A DNA stretch of 64,000 nucleotides from DATMRF01 sp035566435. Lineage in GTDB: Bacteria > Verrucomicrobiota > Verrucomicrobiia > Limisphaerales > UBA8199. Within the stretch, counting starts at the first letter, position 1, and every line of letters begins with the position of its first letter. The notes beneath the pieces are model-generated. The model saw nothing but the letters and a program-made list of their open reading frames with translations. It did no database searches and was not told the origin of the DNA. The stretch is taken from NCBI GenBank assembly GCA_035566435.1, contig DATMRF010000054.1, forward strand, positions 12,592 through 76,591. The letters are read 5' to 3'. The translations under genes were made by a program, and so were the position numbers. Below are positions 8,194 to 17,667 of this stretch, in pieces.

Positions 8194-10023
8194 TTACCGT
8201 TCAATGCCGACCGGATAGAGCAGATAACGCTCGTCGTAATAAGGGCTCCTCTCGTAGAACCATCGTTTTCGCGCCTCTGGCTCTGCGGCGAATTTTGGCT
8301 CGTCTCGCAGCTTCGTTTCGAACTCCGTTTTGAGTTTTGGATTGTTTGCGAGCATTCCTTCCGCCAGGGGTGCCAGCACGTAACCCTCGATGTATTCGGT
8401 GCGCTGGAGAATTTCGAGAAAGAAGCCCCATGCGAAGAACGAATCGTCGCTCTGAGGCTCGAGCAGCGCCACCGCCAAATCGCCAAGCGGCTGCGTCGTC
8501 GGCACGCGAACGGACCCAGCCGGGAAGGATTCCTGGCGAATCTCAGCCTTTACACTCGTCTTAAGGGTGTAGCGGCCTTCGTAAGGATGAAAGCCATCGT
8601 TGGTCTGAGGCTGCGGGTTGAGGAGGCGATACATTTCCAAGGTCACCGTTCGCGCCGCCGGCAAGGTTTCCATCTGAATCCCGTGCAGTTTGAGCCGAGC
8701 GATGACATCCGGTTTGCTGAACGGCACCCAATAGGCTTTCGGGCGGGTCACTTCGACATCAGGCCCTTCCAACGTGATAGGTAATCGGGGGTAAGCTCTG
8801 GGTGTTCCCAACCAGCGGATCTCGTTAGTCCCTGTCGCGGGAGAGACATACGTTTCATAGGAGATGCCGAGGAAATCCACGCTCTTTCGTTCACCGGTGG
8901 CCTTGCCCCGGTTCAGGGGCAACACAGTGCGGTTTGTGCTCGCGTCGGCTTCTGCGGCGCGTCGCAAGGCATTACCCTGGCTCCCAAGCGTTCGCAGTGA
9001 CGATTCGAGCAGCACATAGGTGCCGAGCACACGTTGCCGGTAGGGTTTCAGGGAATGCGTTTCGACCAGCACCGTCGGCAGGTGACGTAGGTCGCCATAA
9101 CCATTCGAGAATCGCGGCAAGGACGGTCCTGCGGAGAAGCCCTGGGTTATATCGATTTCATCACTCCCTTCGAAAAACTGACCGGGGATGTGACCCATGG
9201 CCTTCAGTGCCGCTTCCGCTGAAGGCCGGTAAACCTCATTTAGCCATTGGCTGATCCGTGGCGACCAGGAGAAGGCGCCTGAGTCGCCGTTGTATCCGAA
9301 GGTGATGTCGTATTGTTGATCCATGCCATCGGTGACGTGCACGTCGACGTAAAGCGCGGGCGACCACTCGTTGATGAGTCGGAGCATGGCCTGCATTTCG
9401 GGGGAGTCCACCTTCATGTAATCCCGGTTCAGATTCAGGTTCTGCGCGGTGGTTCGCCAGCCCTGGCGGACGGGGCCTCGTTGGTTCGGACGGTTCCATT
9501 CCGAGGAACGCTCGTGGCCGTCGGCATTGAAGATGGGGACGAAGAGGAGGTTGGCCCGCTCCAGCAACGATGCCTTGCCTCGAAACGTGATATCGCGCAG
9601 GAGCATCAAACCCGCGTCCTTGCCATCGATCTCGCCTGAGTGAATACCCGCCTGCACGAGCAGCGTCGGGCGGCCATTTCTGCGCGCTGCCTCGGGGCTG
9701 AAGGCGTGGCCCCTCGCCGCGATGACGACGTAAAGCACGCGCCCTTGCGCGGTTTGTCCGAATTCCTGAAGCGAGATCAGGGACGAGGCCTTGGCGAGCT
9801 TCTTGAGATACGCAAAGGTCTCCTCGTAGTTCGGCGTTTCCGTCAGCCCGGTTTTCTCGCAAGGAGTAATCCACGGATCATCGGGCGTTGCGATCAGCTT
9901 CTCGCTCGTGCCCATCCAGGGTTGCACAGGCGGCAGGCAATCTCCTGCGAGAGCCCCTCCGGCCGCGAGAACAAGGAAGGATCCAATGCCGAATCGGAGC
10001 TTGGTGGAGGAAAAATGTTTCAT
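8194..10023 (-). CDS. Secreted M14-family zinc carboxypeptidase
   Basis: Predicted zinc metallocarboxypeptidase exported to the periplasm or beyond. A signal peptide is visible at the ATG at 10023: a short Lys/Arg N-region, a hydrophobic FGIGSFLVLAAGGALA core and cleavage after ALA around residue 26. Zinc ligands fit the M14 pattern HxxE...H: H128 and E131 in IHSGEIDGKDAG and H229 in YVDVHVTDG. A longer reading frame extends upstream to 10116, but its extra 31 residues would precede the signal sequence, so I reject it. Length 609, with a C-terminal half beyond the catalytic domain that is not recognisable. Stands alone on the minus strand, convergent with the lipid operon. Substrate unknown. 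Confidence 0.85.
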   Translation of the reverse strand: MKHFSSTKLRFGIGSFLVLAAGGALAGDCLPPVQPWMGTSEKLIATPDDPWITPCEKTGLTETPNYEETFAYLKKLAKASSLISLQEFGQTAQGRVLYVVIAARGHAFSPEAARRNGRPTLLVQAGIHSGEIDGKDAGLMLLRDITFRGKASLLERANLLFVPIFNADGHERSSEWNRPNQRGPVRQGWRTTAQNLNLNRDYMKVDSPEMQAMLRLINEWSPALYVDVHVTDGMDQQYDITFGYNGDSGAFSWSPRISQWLNEVYRPSAEAALKAMGHIPGQFFEGSDEIDITQGFSAGPSLPRFSNGYGDLRHLPTVLVETHSLKPYRQRVLGTYVLLESSLRTLGSQGNALRRAAEADASTNRTVLPLNRGKATGERKSVDFLGISYETYVSPATGTNEIRWLGTPRAYPRLPITLEGPDVEVTRPKAYWVPFSKPDVIARLKLHGIQMETLPAARTVTLEMYRLLNPQPQTNDGFHPYEGRYTLKTSVKAEIRQESFPAGSVRVPTTQPLGDLAVALLEPQSDDSFFAWGFFLEILQRTEYIEGYVLAPLAEGMLANNPKLKTEFETKLRDEPKFAAEPEARKRWFYERSPYYDERYLLYPVGIER

Positions 10024-10351
10024 CGCGAGTGATGGTGCGCCGGGATAATCACTTACACAAAGCAGAAAATTCGCGGAGGCGCGGCAACGCGCCGCAACGC
10101 GCGGCTTTTTTGTCATGAATTGTCATGCAATCCTTTTGTGAAACGCCGCCTTTAGAGAACTCTGCATAGGAAAGACGCCGGTTGGGCGCGCGACAGACTT
10201 CTTCCGGTCCGTGCGCCGGTCTCATTAACACCCAGCTTCAGCGCTTGTCATTATCCACATCTTCTGGACGCCTGCATCGGTCCCTCTTTTCAGCACCCAC
10301 GAGACCTTTGGAATGCGCAGCAGGTCTTAGCCGCCGCCAGTCACGTTTTCT

Positions 10352-10449
10352 GGAATCCCAACGGGATTCCGTCACTCAGCCCAGGGTTGCGAGGAACGAG
10401 CTACCCTGGGTCAAGCGCGCTGCAAACCCGCCAACCCTGAAAAGGGTTG
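10352..10449. repeat. Three-hairpin intergenic repeat
   Basis: Three consecutive palindromes: GGAATCCCAACGGGATTCC at 10352-10370, CCCAGGGT pairing with ACCCTGGG at 10380-10410, and CAACCC pairing with GGGTTG at 10432-10449. The spacing and the triple-hairpin order look like a structured dispersed repeat and not a terminator, because no T-run follows any of the stems. I recall similar arrangements in Verrucomicrobiota/Planctomycetota intergenic DNA but cannot verify this here. Confidence 0.6.
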
Positions 10450-10512
10450 CGTCAAACTACCGTGACTCGGCGTGTGGGCCGGACGAGGCAACCTCTGTCT
10501 GAAGGATGGTAC

Positions 10513-10554
10513 AAATAAAAGGCCCGCACCAGGATCGACTCCTGAACTGCGGGC
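10513..10554 (-). terminator. Rho-independent terminator for the small secreted protein
   Basis: On the minus strand, directly downstream of the stop at 10579, GCCCGCA and TGCGGGC (10522-10528 and 10548-10554) form a GC-rich stem extended by AGGA/TCCT. The transcript then runs into a T-rich stretch (plus strand AAATAAAA at 10513-10520). Good classical form. Confidence 0.75.
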
Positions 10555-10578
10555 TGGAATTGAATTTAAGGGTTTTCT

Positions 10579-10917
10579 CTATTTCGCCAGTTCGATCTTC
10601 GACACGGTGAGGACCTTCTTGCCGTCCACTTCCTTGACCGTCCCGGTCGCGCTCACCTTTTTCGATTTCTCACAAACTTCATCTTTATCGGTGAACTTCT
10701 TTCCCACTTCATTGTCGGCCACGTAGTATTTGACCGTCTTGCCGTCTTCCGTGGTCTCGATCACGGTTTGGCACTTGTCACCTTCCTTGAGAATGCACTT
10801 GGCGCATTTGCCTTCGCCGGTGACGGTTACTTCTTTGTCGCCGGCGAAAGCCGGTGCCGCCAGCGCGAACAGAAACAGTCCCACCAGGCCCGTTGTCAGG
10901 GCGATGCGTTTTTTCAT
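10579..10917 (-). CDS. Small secreted Cys-containing protein (DUF6370-like)
   Basis: 112-residue exported protein of unknown function. A clear signal peptide starts at the ATG at 10917 (KKRIALTTGLVGLFLFALAAPAFA, cleavage after AFA); an AGGAAAGGA ribosome-binding stretch lies upstream, so the longer frame reaching 11025 is rejected. The mature part has a CAKC motif followed by a further Cys in KCQTV and one in EVCEKSKK, then a small beta-rich end (VSATGTVKEVDGKKVLTV). The pattern matches, as far as I recall, the DUF6370 family common in Planctomycetota and Verrucomicrobiota. The CxxC could bind metal or be redox-active, but nothing in the sequence proves it. Monocistronic, with its own terminator. 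Confidence 0.8.
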   Translation of the reverse strand: MKKRIALTTGLVGLFLFALAAPAFAGDKEVTVTGEGKCAKCILKEGDKCQTVIETTEDGKTVKYYVADNEVGKKFTDKDEVCEKSKKVSATGTVKEVDGKKVLTVSKIELAK

Positions 10918-11490
10918 TTTTTTCCTTTCCTTTGGTTCTGGTTTTTTGAGCTGAGAAAAACGGTACACCTGGGTCTGCTTCAATTCAACACAAAAGGGAA
11001 GCCGTGCGCCAAGGAATTTCCTCAAATCTGGCTCCTTTTACTCCACAGCCACACCGGGCGTGAGGCCCGGACGGCGGCGGCCGTCGCGGAGATAGTGTCA
11101 AACCGTAGATCGGGCCCTCTTCACCGATTATCGGACCAGCTCGGCCCGGCCCGTTTACCGAACCTCAGAGCTCGTCTCCACTGATCACGATATCGTCCAT
11201 TGACTATCGGCTATCGACTATTGCCTGTTTGCTGTTCCCAGCTTTCATCGTTCTGCCTTTTCCGCTCCCTTGCGCGTTTTCCGCGTCTTCCGCGGTCCTT
11301 CTCCCTCGCTGAAATCCAAAATCCAGTCTGACACTATGATTCATCCTTCATGCTTCGTATCCGGCCGGGTGAGCACACAAGGATCAGGCACAAATCCCGC
11401 AAACAGGCGGATAAGCCTGGCCAATCGTCGACTGGATCGGACGGTTAGTTAGGGCGCGGGCTGCGATTCGAGGTCCGACAACAGGAAAGA
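10918..11490. other. Intergenic region without a recognisable gene
   Basis: About 570 bases between two minus-strand genes. It holds short GC-rich palindromes (for example CCGGGCGTGAGGCCCGG around 11056) and an ATCGAC/ATCGGC-type short repeat near 11190-11220. No reading frame here looks coding. Confidence 0.5.
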
Positions 11491-12060
11491 TCACCCGGCA
11501 GCTCGGGCGGAGTTCACTTGATGGATGAGCCAGGCGCGGGCGTGGGTCCAGTAATACTTGGCGGTGCGCTCGGAGAGGCCCAGGGCTTGGGCGGCTTCAA
11601 CGTTGGTCATGCCCACGAAACAACGCAGCTTCACTACCTCAGCTTGGACGGCGTGGATGGCGGCGAGCTTGTCCAGCGCCTCGTTCACGGCGAGGAGTTG
11701 ATCGTCGTCACCACCAGGCCCGGCCACTTCAATGCTTTCAAGGTCCACGCGTTGCCACTCGCCTCCGTGCCGTTGTGCGCGTTTGCGGCGGGCCTTTTCA
11801 ATGAGAATACGGCGCATCGCCTCGGCGGCGGCACCAAAGAAATGAGCCCGGCCAGAGAAGTTTGGATTCGTGTTGCCCACCAACCGAAGCCAGGCTTCAT
11901 GCACGAGCGCTGTTGGCTGCAACGTCTGGTTGGGCTTTTCGCTGGCCATGCGCGAGGCCGCCAGCTTGCGTAATTCCTCATAGACCAACGGCAGCAGTTT
12001 ATCGGCGGCTTTGGGATCGCCCTGTTCGATGGACTCAAGAATACGGGTAACGTCGCTCAG
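11491..12060 (-). CDS. ECF-type RNA polymerase sigma factor, probable CTG start
   Basis: ECF sigma factor of the family often paired with Ser/Thr kinases in Planctomycetota and Verrucomicrobiota. The sigma-2 region includes YEELRKLAASRMA and ALVHEAWLRLVG; the sigma-4 helix-turn-helix is in MTNVEAAQALGLSERTAKYYW. Family members begin with a short MSxVTRILxxIExGDPxAAxxLLPLVYEEL leader. Here that exact leader is encoded in frame up to CTG-AGC-GAC at 12060, and the codon directly before CTG is a TGA stop, so no ATG, GTG or TTG exists ahead of it. The next usable start, a TTG at 11988, would delete 24 conserved residues. I therefore annotate a CTG start giving 189 residues. It lies downstream of a secreted protein and a WD40 kinase on the same strand. 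Confidence 0.8.
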   Translation of the reverse strand: MSDVTRILESIEQGDPKAADKLLPLVYEELRKLAASRMASEKPNQTLQPTALVHEAWLRLVGNTNPNFSGRAHFFGAAAEAMRRILIEKARRKRAQRHGGEWQRVDLESIEVAGPGGDDDQLLAVNEALDKLAAIHAVQAEVVKLRCFVGMTNVEAAQALGLSERTAKYYWTHARAWLIHQVNSARAAG

Positions 12061-12281
12061 TCAGCGACTACTACCAAATTACTCGGCCTTGTGCCAGTCA
12101 ATTTGACATCGGTGCTGCAAACAAAAAATCACACCGGCAGTTTCGTTGCGGGGCAGGAAAATCTTCTCAGTGCCGGTGAAGAGCCCTGGCCCCGTGGCTT
12201 TGTTCCACGGGACCAGGGCTTGAAAAGCAGGCACGGTCAGGCGAACGACATTCCTAACCTGCGCTACTCCCGAATTCCGCT

Positions 12282-13124
12282 TCATTGACCATTTGTCACC
12301 GTGATTACAAAGGTAATGTCCGTCACGAGGAATGGTGAAGCGACCGGACCGAATACGGCTGACATGTGAATAAGGTGTTGGCCGAGCGGCAGCGGTTTGA
12401 CCATCAGAAACACACCTTTGGCCACCGCCCCGTCAATGGTGGTTCCGTTGGCAATGCACGTGGCGCCAAAAAGGACGGTCGGATAAGTATCGTGGTCGGG
12501 CAGCGTGTAGCTGAACACGGTCGAGTCGAACAGGTAAGGTGAGTCCTGTGGATTGGTCAATCCAGGGATGGTCACGCCGTCAATGGTGAAGCTCGCTGCG
12601 GAAACCTGGCTCCATTCTCCTGAAACCTGCGCGCGCAGTTCGTCCACGGTAAAATCGGTGAACGACGGGCAGTTGGCGTTGTCGGCCCAGAAGGTCAGCG
12701 GACTGATTAACAAAGCCTTCCCTTCGGGAATGCTGAATGGGAACGTGTCTGAAGGCGGAACCCCAAGTGGTGAGGCGAGCACCCACACTTCCCCGGATTG
12801 GCCGTCGCTTAAGGGGGCGGCGTAGCTGGCCGCGTCAACCGGGAGCGACAGTGTCCGCTGCCAGTACCGGGCCGCCCATTCCTGGTAACTCGCACCATAG
12901 GGGTGCGCCTGCGACGGGAACACCAGGGACTGGGGGTTGGAACCTCCGTCTGCTCGCGCGGGGGAAGCCGCCGCCACCAGCAGTGCCAGGGCTGCGATAA
13001 CTCCGGCCTTCGGCCATAATCCTAAATCGAAAGCCCGTCCAAGGCGAACCGACGGCACAGTGGCTTGTTTTGCCGAGGCCGACTTGGTTTGTGTTCTGTT
13101 GTTGATGTCATATGTCTGTTTCAT
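12282..13124 (-). CDS. Secreted protein of unknown function
   Basis: 280-residue protein I do not recognise. The N-terminus is a long basic region followed by a hydrophobic AGVIAALALLVAAASPARA segment, a plausible signal peptide or anchor with cleavage after ARA near residue 58. The remainder is rich in aromatic and beta-forming residues (for example YQEWAARYWQRTLSLP and FTVDELRAQVSGEW) with two Cys in the mature part. The ATG at 13124 has a strong AAGGAG ribosome-binding site 7 bases upstream. It sits between the ECF sigma gene and the WD40 kinase, all on the minus strand, so it may be a target or accessory of that signalling pair; that is inference from position only. Confidence 0.7.
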   Translation of the reverse strand: MKQTYDINNRTQTKSASAKQATVPSVRLGRAFDLGLWPKAGVIAALALLVAAASPARADGGSNPQSLVFPSQAHPYGASYQEWAARYWQRTLSLPVDAASYAAPLSDGQSGEVWVLASPLGVPPSDTFPFSIPEGKALLISPLTFWADNANCPSFTDFTVDELRAQVSGEWSQVSAASFTIDGVTIPGLTNPQDSPYLFDSTVFSYTLPDHDTYPTVLFGATCIANGTTIDGAVAKGVFLMVKPLPLGQHLIHMSAVFGPVASPFLVTDITFVITVTNGQ

Positions 13125-13641
13125 AATTTACTCCTTCACTTTGTTCTTTTTGTTGTGGCCCGAAGGCCGGTTTTTAATTTTTAATCGGTGGGCACGTTTG
13201 CCCATCGTTAACCAGTGCGAAATTCCGGGGCCGAAGGTACACTCTATTTTGCAGCGACTGGTAAATGACCAATCGACCTGAAATCAAAGATGGCGTCGCG
13301 GTCCCTCCAGCCATTAGGTGGGAAGCAGTTACTCCGGTTTGTGAACGGTTGGGCAATCGACGCAGAGGAAGCTTTGGTGGGAAGCTTGGCCTCCTTCTAG
13401 CCATGGTATTTCACACCCGAATGGCACCTCTCATTAACACCGCGGCTTCAGCCCGGTGTGGGGACGCGCTCCGAGCCTGGGAACTGTTTCAACAGTTTGT
13501 CAAGGCGGACGAGAAGCCGTTGAAACGGCTCACGTGCCTCAGCGCCCCAGTACACCGGGCTGAAGCCGCGGTGTTAATGAGAAAACCCGCCGTAGCGTGT
13601 GAAGTATCCAGTCCAGGCCGATGATTCTGCTCAGCGAGACT
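13125..13641. other. Intergenic region carrying a long inverted repeat
   Basis: About 515 bases between the kinase stop and the secreted-protein start. No coding sequence is evident. The main content is the inverted-repeat element at 13430-13581; the bases next to the secreted-protein gene hold its ribosome-binding site. Confidence 0.6.
13430..13581. repeat. 152-bp REP/MITE-like element with perfect 30-bp terminal inverted repeats
   Basis: The left end (13430-13459, beginning CTCATTAACACCGCGGCTTC) and right end (13552-13581) are perfect reverse complements over 30 bases. Inside are two further perfect palindromes, AACTGTTTCAACAGTT at 13482-13497 and AGCCGTTGAAACGGCT at 13515-13530. The outer ends share CTCATTAACACC with sites at 3907 and 10221. 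There is no coding capacity, so if mobile it would need a transposase in trans. Its position just past the kinase stop could also affect the 3' end of that transcript. Confidence 0.8.
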
Positions 13642-16600
13642 TCAGGGCGAGTTCTTCGCCACCGGGTCGAGCGTTACCTTAATCCCCTTGACCTGATTCC
13701 CCTGGGCATCCTTGAACTCGATGGATCCCTTCCAGAACTGGGTTTCATTGACGACTTTGAATACGAGCGTGTTCAGGCCCGCGTTGAGAACGATGCCTGG
13801 CACCGTCTCTTGAACCGCAACCGTGCCGTGCGGGAGGTCGGCTTTGTAAACCTCTTTCCCATTCAAATATACTTTCGCTTCATCCTGACTTCCGACCAGC
13901 ATCTGGAGCCCGCGCTGTTCCTCTTCCGATTGGAGGTAGCAAACCGCGTAGGCTACGCCACGAAGTGTCACTTGCCCCAAAAACGCGTCAAAGTCGAGCA
14001 CGGGGCCCTTCAAGTCCACAATCGTCCACTTAAGCTCCCTGCCCCCAATGGACCGCGCGTCGCCCGCCTTGGGCCTAATCTGGCTTTCGCCCTGGATCTG
14101 CTCGATGTCCAGGCCCTCCGTTCCGCTCTGGCCGGCGCCCAATGCAATCGGCGCCAGGATCAACCACTGCTTAATGGAATCACGGGCGTGTGTCATCCTT
14201 TGGCGCTCCTCTTCCCTGGTTCGCTCGATCCACGCGGTGGCGAGATGCTCATCCGCAGCCTGCTTTTCGTGCTGCCAGGCAGCGATCTGCCCGGCTCCAG
14301 CGGCCTCCCACACCTTGGCGGTGTGATCCTCGCTGCCGGTCAAAAGTTTCTGGCCATCCGGGGAAAAACCCACAGATATAGCCCCTCTCGTATCGTATGC
14401 CCCCCTGAGGGTGAGGAGTTCCCGACCGCTAGCCGCCTCCCACACCTTTGCCGTCAAATCATAACTGCCGGTCACAATGCGCTGACCGTCAGCGGAAAAG
14501 GCCGCGGACATTACCCAAGAAGCGTGCCCTGGTAGAGTGAGCAAATTCGTGCCGTTGGCGGCATCCCACACCCTGGCCGTATTGTCCTCACCGCCGGTAA
14601 CGATCCGCTGGCTATCCGGCGAAAAGGCCACAGCCCAAACCCGGCCGCTGTGCCCTTTGAGCGTAAGCAATTCCCGACCGCTGCGGGCATCCCAGACCCT
14701 GGCCGTCTGATCATAACTGCAAGTGACAATCTTCTGGCCGTCCGGTGACCAAGCCACGTGGGTAACTGCATCACTATGTCCACCACTCAGCGTCAGCAGG
14801 TTCGTACCGCTGGCCGCATCCCACACTTTAGCCGTTTTATCGACGCTGCCGCTGACGATCCGCCGCCCATCCGGGGAGAAAGCCACCGATGAAATCAAAT
14901 CGCTGTGCCCCTTCAGCGTAACCAACTCCTTGCCGGTGGCCGCATCCCACACCGTAGCCGTGGCATCCTGACCACCGCTCACAATCCTCTGGCCGTCCGG
15001 AGAAAAGGCGACTCCATAGACTTCCCCGCTGTTCGCCGGTATGGTCAGAAGTTCCCGGCCGTTGCCTGCATCCCACACCTTGACCGTCTTATCAAAACTC
15101 CCGGTGACAATACGGCGACCGTCCGGGGAAAAAACCGCACAAAAAACGACATTGCTGTGACCTTTAAGAGTGAACAAACTTCGACCGGTCTCATTGCCAG
15201 ACAGCCCGCTGTCTGCATCCCACACCTCGGCTGTTTGATCCTGGCTACCGGTAACAAGCCGCCGCCCGTCGGGGTAAAAGGCCAACGAAGCAATTGCGCC
15301 GCCGTGCCCCTTCAAGGTGCGGAGTTCCCGACCAGTGGCCGCATCCCAGACCTTGACCGTATTATCGGCACCGCTTGTGGCGATCCACTGGCCGTCCGGG
15401 GAAAAAGTCGCACATAAGACGAAACTGGTGTGCCCCTTAAGAGGAAACAGTTCTCGGCCACTGGCCGCGTCCCACAGCTTCGCCGTCTTATCATAGCTCG
15501 CGGTCGCGATTCGTTTGTTGTCAGGAGAAAAGGCAAGACATGCAATCCCACCGGTGTGCCCCTCGAGCGTAAGGAGTTTTTGCCCGGTGACCGCATCCCA
15601 GACTATGGCAGTCTTGTCGACACTGTCTTGACTCCCGGTGGCAATCCGCTGCCCATTCGGGGAAATGGCCACAGGCCAAATCTTCCCGGTTTGCCCTTTG
15701 AGGGTGAACAATTCCCGGCCAGTGTCCGCATCCCAGACCTTGGCCGTCTTATCCCAGCTCCCGGTGACAATCCTCCGGCCGTCCGGGGAAAAGAGCGCGG
15801 AGCGAACCACGTCACTGTGCCCTTTAAGTCTGAACAGTTCTCGCCCCTTGTCCGCATCCCAGACCCTGGCTGTCTGATCGTGACTGGCAGTTACGATGCG
15901 CCTTCCGTCCGGAGAAAATGCAACCCAGATAACCCAGTCGCGGTGCCCTTCGAGTGTGAGCTGCTCTCGCCCGCTGGCCGCGTCCCAGATCCTGGCTGTC
16001 GTATCCATACTCCCTGTGGCAATCCGCCGACCGTCCGGTGAAACGGCCACAGATGACACCGGACCGAGATGCCCTCGCAGCGTCATCAAGGCTGCATGAG
16101 TTTGCGGCTGCCAATAATACCATTCAAAACCGCGGTAGGGAGAGTCCTGGGTCTCTTCCAGCGTTTGCCGCAGTCGGGCAATGTTGTTTTGGTCCCAGGC
16201 TTGCTGGGCCACATTCATGTTGGCAATGTAGAGCAGCCGGCTGACATCGGCTTCGCGCCTTTCCGCCCGTTCGCGCTGTTGTTTCTCGGCTTCCTGCGCT
16301 GCCTGCGCGGCGATCCGCTGCCCTTTTTCGGCATTCCTCGCTCTTCCGGCCACGATCGCCTGCCAACTGCTGATAGCAATGCCCACAATCAACGTCGCGG
16401 CAATCAGTGCCGCCGCTGTAAACGCCAGTTTGTTCCGTCGCCAGGCCTTTTGCAGCTTGTAGGCTGCGCTGGGCGGCCTGGCTGCCACTGGTTCATCATT
16501 GAGGTGGCGCTGAATATCCATCGCCAAACCGTTAGCAGTCGCATAGCGCCGCCCGCGCTCCTTCTCCAACGCCTTCATTACGATCCAGTCCAGGTCACCG

Positions 16601-17667
16601 CGAATCAAATGCGCCAGCTTGGGAGGCTCCGATTGGCGATGCTTCGCCACGGTCGTCTGTTCCGCCGCATCCAACGTTTCCAGCTTGGTTGATGGCCTCG
16701 CGGGCTCCTCTTCCCGAATAATGCGGCGCACTTCATCCAAGCCTGCTTCCATCAACCGCTTGGCCTCAAACGGAGTCTTGCCGGTCAGCAACTCATACAA
16801 CAGCACCCCCAACGAATAAATGTCGCTGCGAGTGTCAAGGTCCAATCCGCTGAGACGGGCTTGTTCCGGACTCATGTAGGCCGGCGTGCCGATAAACTGC
16901 TCAAAGGCCGTGAACAAGGTCTTGTCGGTCAGTCGCTGATCGGTGGTGACCTTGGCAATGCCAAAATCGATGATCTTGGGCACGGGGACGCCGTCGTGGT
17001 CCGCCACCAGGATGTTGGAAGGCTTTATATCGCGATGGATGATGCCCTTCTGGTGGGCATGCTGGATGGCTTGGCAAACCAGAACAAAAAGTTCCAGGCG
17101 CGCCACAGTGCTGAGGTTGTTCTGGTCGCAGTAGTCGGTGATCTTGACCCCGCGCACCAGTTCCATGACGAAATACGGCCGGCCAGTTTCCGTCGCGCCC
17201 GCGTCCAGGACCTTGGCGATGTTCGGATGGTCCATGAAGGCCAGGGCCTGCCGCTCGGCCTCGAACCGGGCGATGACTTGCTTCGTGTCCATCCCGAGCT
17301 TGATAACCTTCAGCGCGACGCGTCGGCGAACCGGTTCCTCCTGCTCGGCCATATAGACCACGCCGCAACCGCCTTCGCCGATTTGTTGCAGAAGTTTGTA
17401 GCGGCCAATACGGTCGCCCGCCTTCTCGGTCGGAACCAGCGAAAGACGGACCGTCCCACCCAGTCCAGTGGGAACGGCGTCCGGGCCTTCGAGGCAGTCG
17501 CAAGATTCTTCGCTGGCCTTAACGAGTTCTTCGACGCGCTGTCGCAAAGCAGCGTCGCCGGCGCACTCCCGGTCAAGGTAAGCAGCGCGCTCCCCGGCCG
17601 GCAATTCCAGCGCCGTGTTGAACACCTCAATTTCGTGTTCGGATGGCTGGGGCATAGGCAAATTCAA
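13642..17667 (-). CDS. Membrane-anchored Ser/Thr protein kinase with 14 WD40 repeats
   Basis: 1341-residue signalling protein. The cytoplasmic kinase domain (about 90-390) is complete: glycine loop IGEGGCGVV at 96-104, Lys120, HRDIKPSN at 211-218, DFG at 234-236 and the SPEQ activation-loop end at 266. A hydrophobic helix at about 413-438 is the membrane anchor, followed by an Ala/Arg/Glu-rich stretch. From residue 529 I count 14 WD40 repeats, enough for two seven-bladed propellers, with very regular SPDGRRIVTGS and KVWDAASGRELL blocks. The last 150 or so residues form a beta-rich domain (GGRELKWTIVDLKGP...VYLNGKEVYKADLP) of the type found at the ends of verrucomicrobial sugar-binding proteins. 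Topology puts the propellers outside the membrane, as a sensor. Likely partner of the nearby ECF sigma factor. Confidence 0.92.
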   Translation of the reverse strand: MNLPMPQPSEHEIEVFNTALELPAGERAAYLDRECAGDAALRQRVEELVKASEESCDCLEGPDAVPTGLGGTVRLSLVPTEKAGDRIGRYKLLQQIGEGGCGVVYMAEQEEPVRRRVALKVIKLGMDTKQVIARFEAERQALAFMDHPNIAKVLDAGATETGRPYFVMELVRGVKITDYCDQNNLSTVARLELFVLVCQAIQHAHQKGIIHRDIKPSNILVADHDGVPVPKIIDFGIAKVTTDQRLTDKTLFTAFEQFIGTPAYMSPEQARLSGLDLDTRSDIYSLGVLLYELLTGKTPFEAKRLMEAGLDEVRRIIREEEPARPSTKLETLDAAEQTTVAKHRQSEPPKLAHLIRGDLDWIVMKALEKERGRRYATANGLAMDIQRHLNDEPVAARPPSAAYKLQKAWRRNKLAFTAAALIAATLIVGIAISSWQAIVAGRARNAEKGQRIAAQAAQEAEKQQRERAERREADVSRLLYIANMNVAQQAWDQNNIARLRQTLEETQDSPYRGFEWYYWQPQTHAALMTLRGHLGPVSSVAVSPDGRRIATGSMDTTARIWDAASGREQLTLEGHRDWVIWVAFSPDGRRIVTASHDQTARVWDADKGRELFRLKGHSDVVRSALFSPDGRRIVTGSWDKTAKVWDADTGRELFTLKGQTGKIWPVAISPNGQRIATGSQDSVDKTAIVWDAVTGQKLLTLEGHTGGIACLAFSPDNKRIATASYDKTAKLWDAASGRELFPLKGHTSFVLCATFSPDGQWIATSGADNTVKVWDAATGRELRTLKGHGGAIASLAFYPDGRRLVTGSQDQTAEVWDADSGLSGNETGRSLFTLKGHSNVVFCAVFSPDGRRIVTGSFDKTVKVWDAGNGRELLTIPANSGEVYGVAFSPDGQRIVSGGQDATATVWDAATGKELVTLKGHSDLISSVAFSPDGRRIVSGSVDKTAKVWDAASGTNLLTLSGGHSDAVTHVAWSPDGQKIVTCSYDQTARVWDARSGRELLTLKGHSGRVWAVAFSPDSQRIVTGGEDNTARVWDAANGTNLLTLPGHASWVMSAAFSADGQRIVTGSYDLTAKVWEAASGRELLTLRGAYDTRGAISVGFSPDGQKLLTGSEDHTAKVWEAAGAGQIAAWQHEKQAADEHLATAWIERTREEERQRMTHARDSIKQWLILAPIALGAGQSGTEGLDIEQIQGESQIRPKAGDARSIGGRELKWTIVDLKGPVLDFDAFLGQVTLRGVAYAVCYLQSEEEQRGLQMLVGSQDEAKVYLNGKEVYKADLPHGTVAVQETVPGIVLNAGLNTLVFKVVNETQFWKGSIEFKDAQGNQVKGIKVTLDPVAKNSP

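Larger units (their letters stand above)
10024..10578. other. Intergenic region with repeats, no gene
   Basis: No convincing coding sequence. It contains one arm of the CTCATTAACACC repeat family near 10221-10250, a three-hairpin element at 10352-10449 and a terminator for the small gene that ends at 10579. Confidence 0.6.

Noticed and set aside
13621..14535. Open frames antisense to the WD40 kinase
   Set aside because: They mirror the repeats of the kinase and have no independent coding signal.
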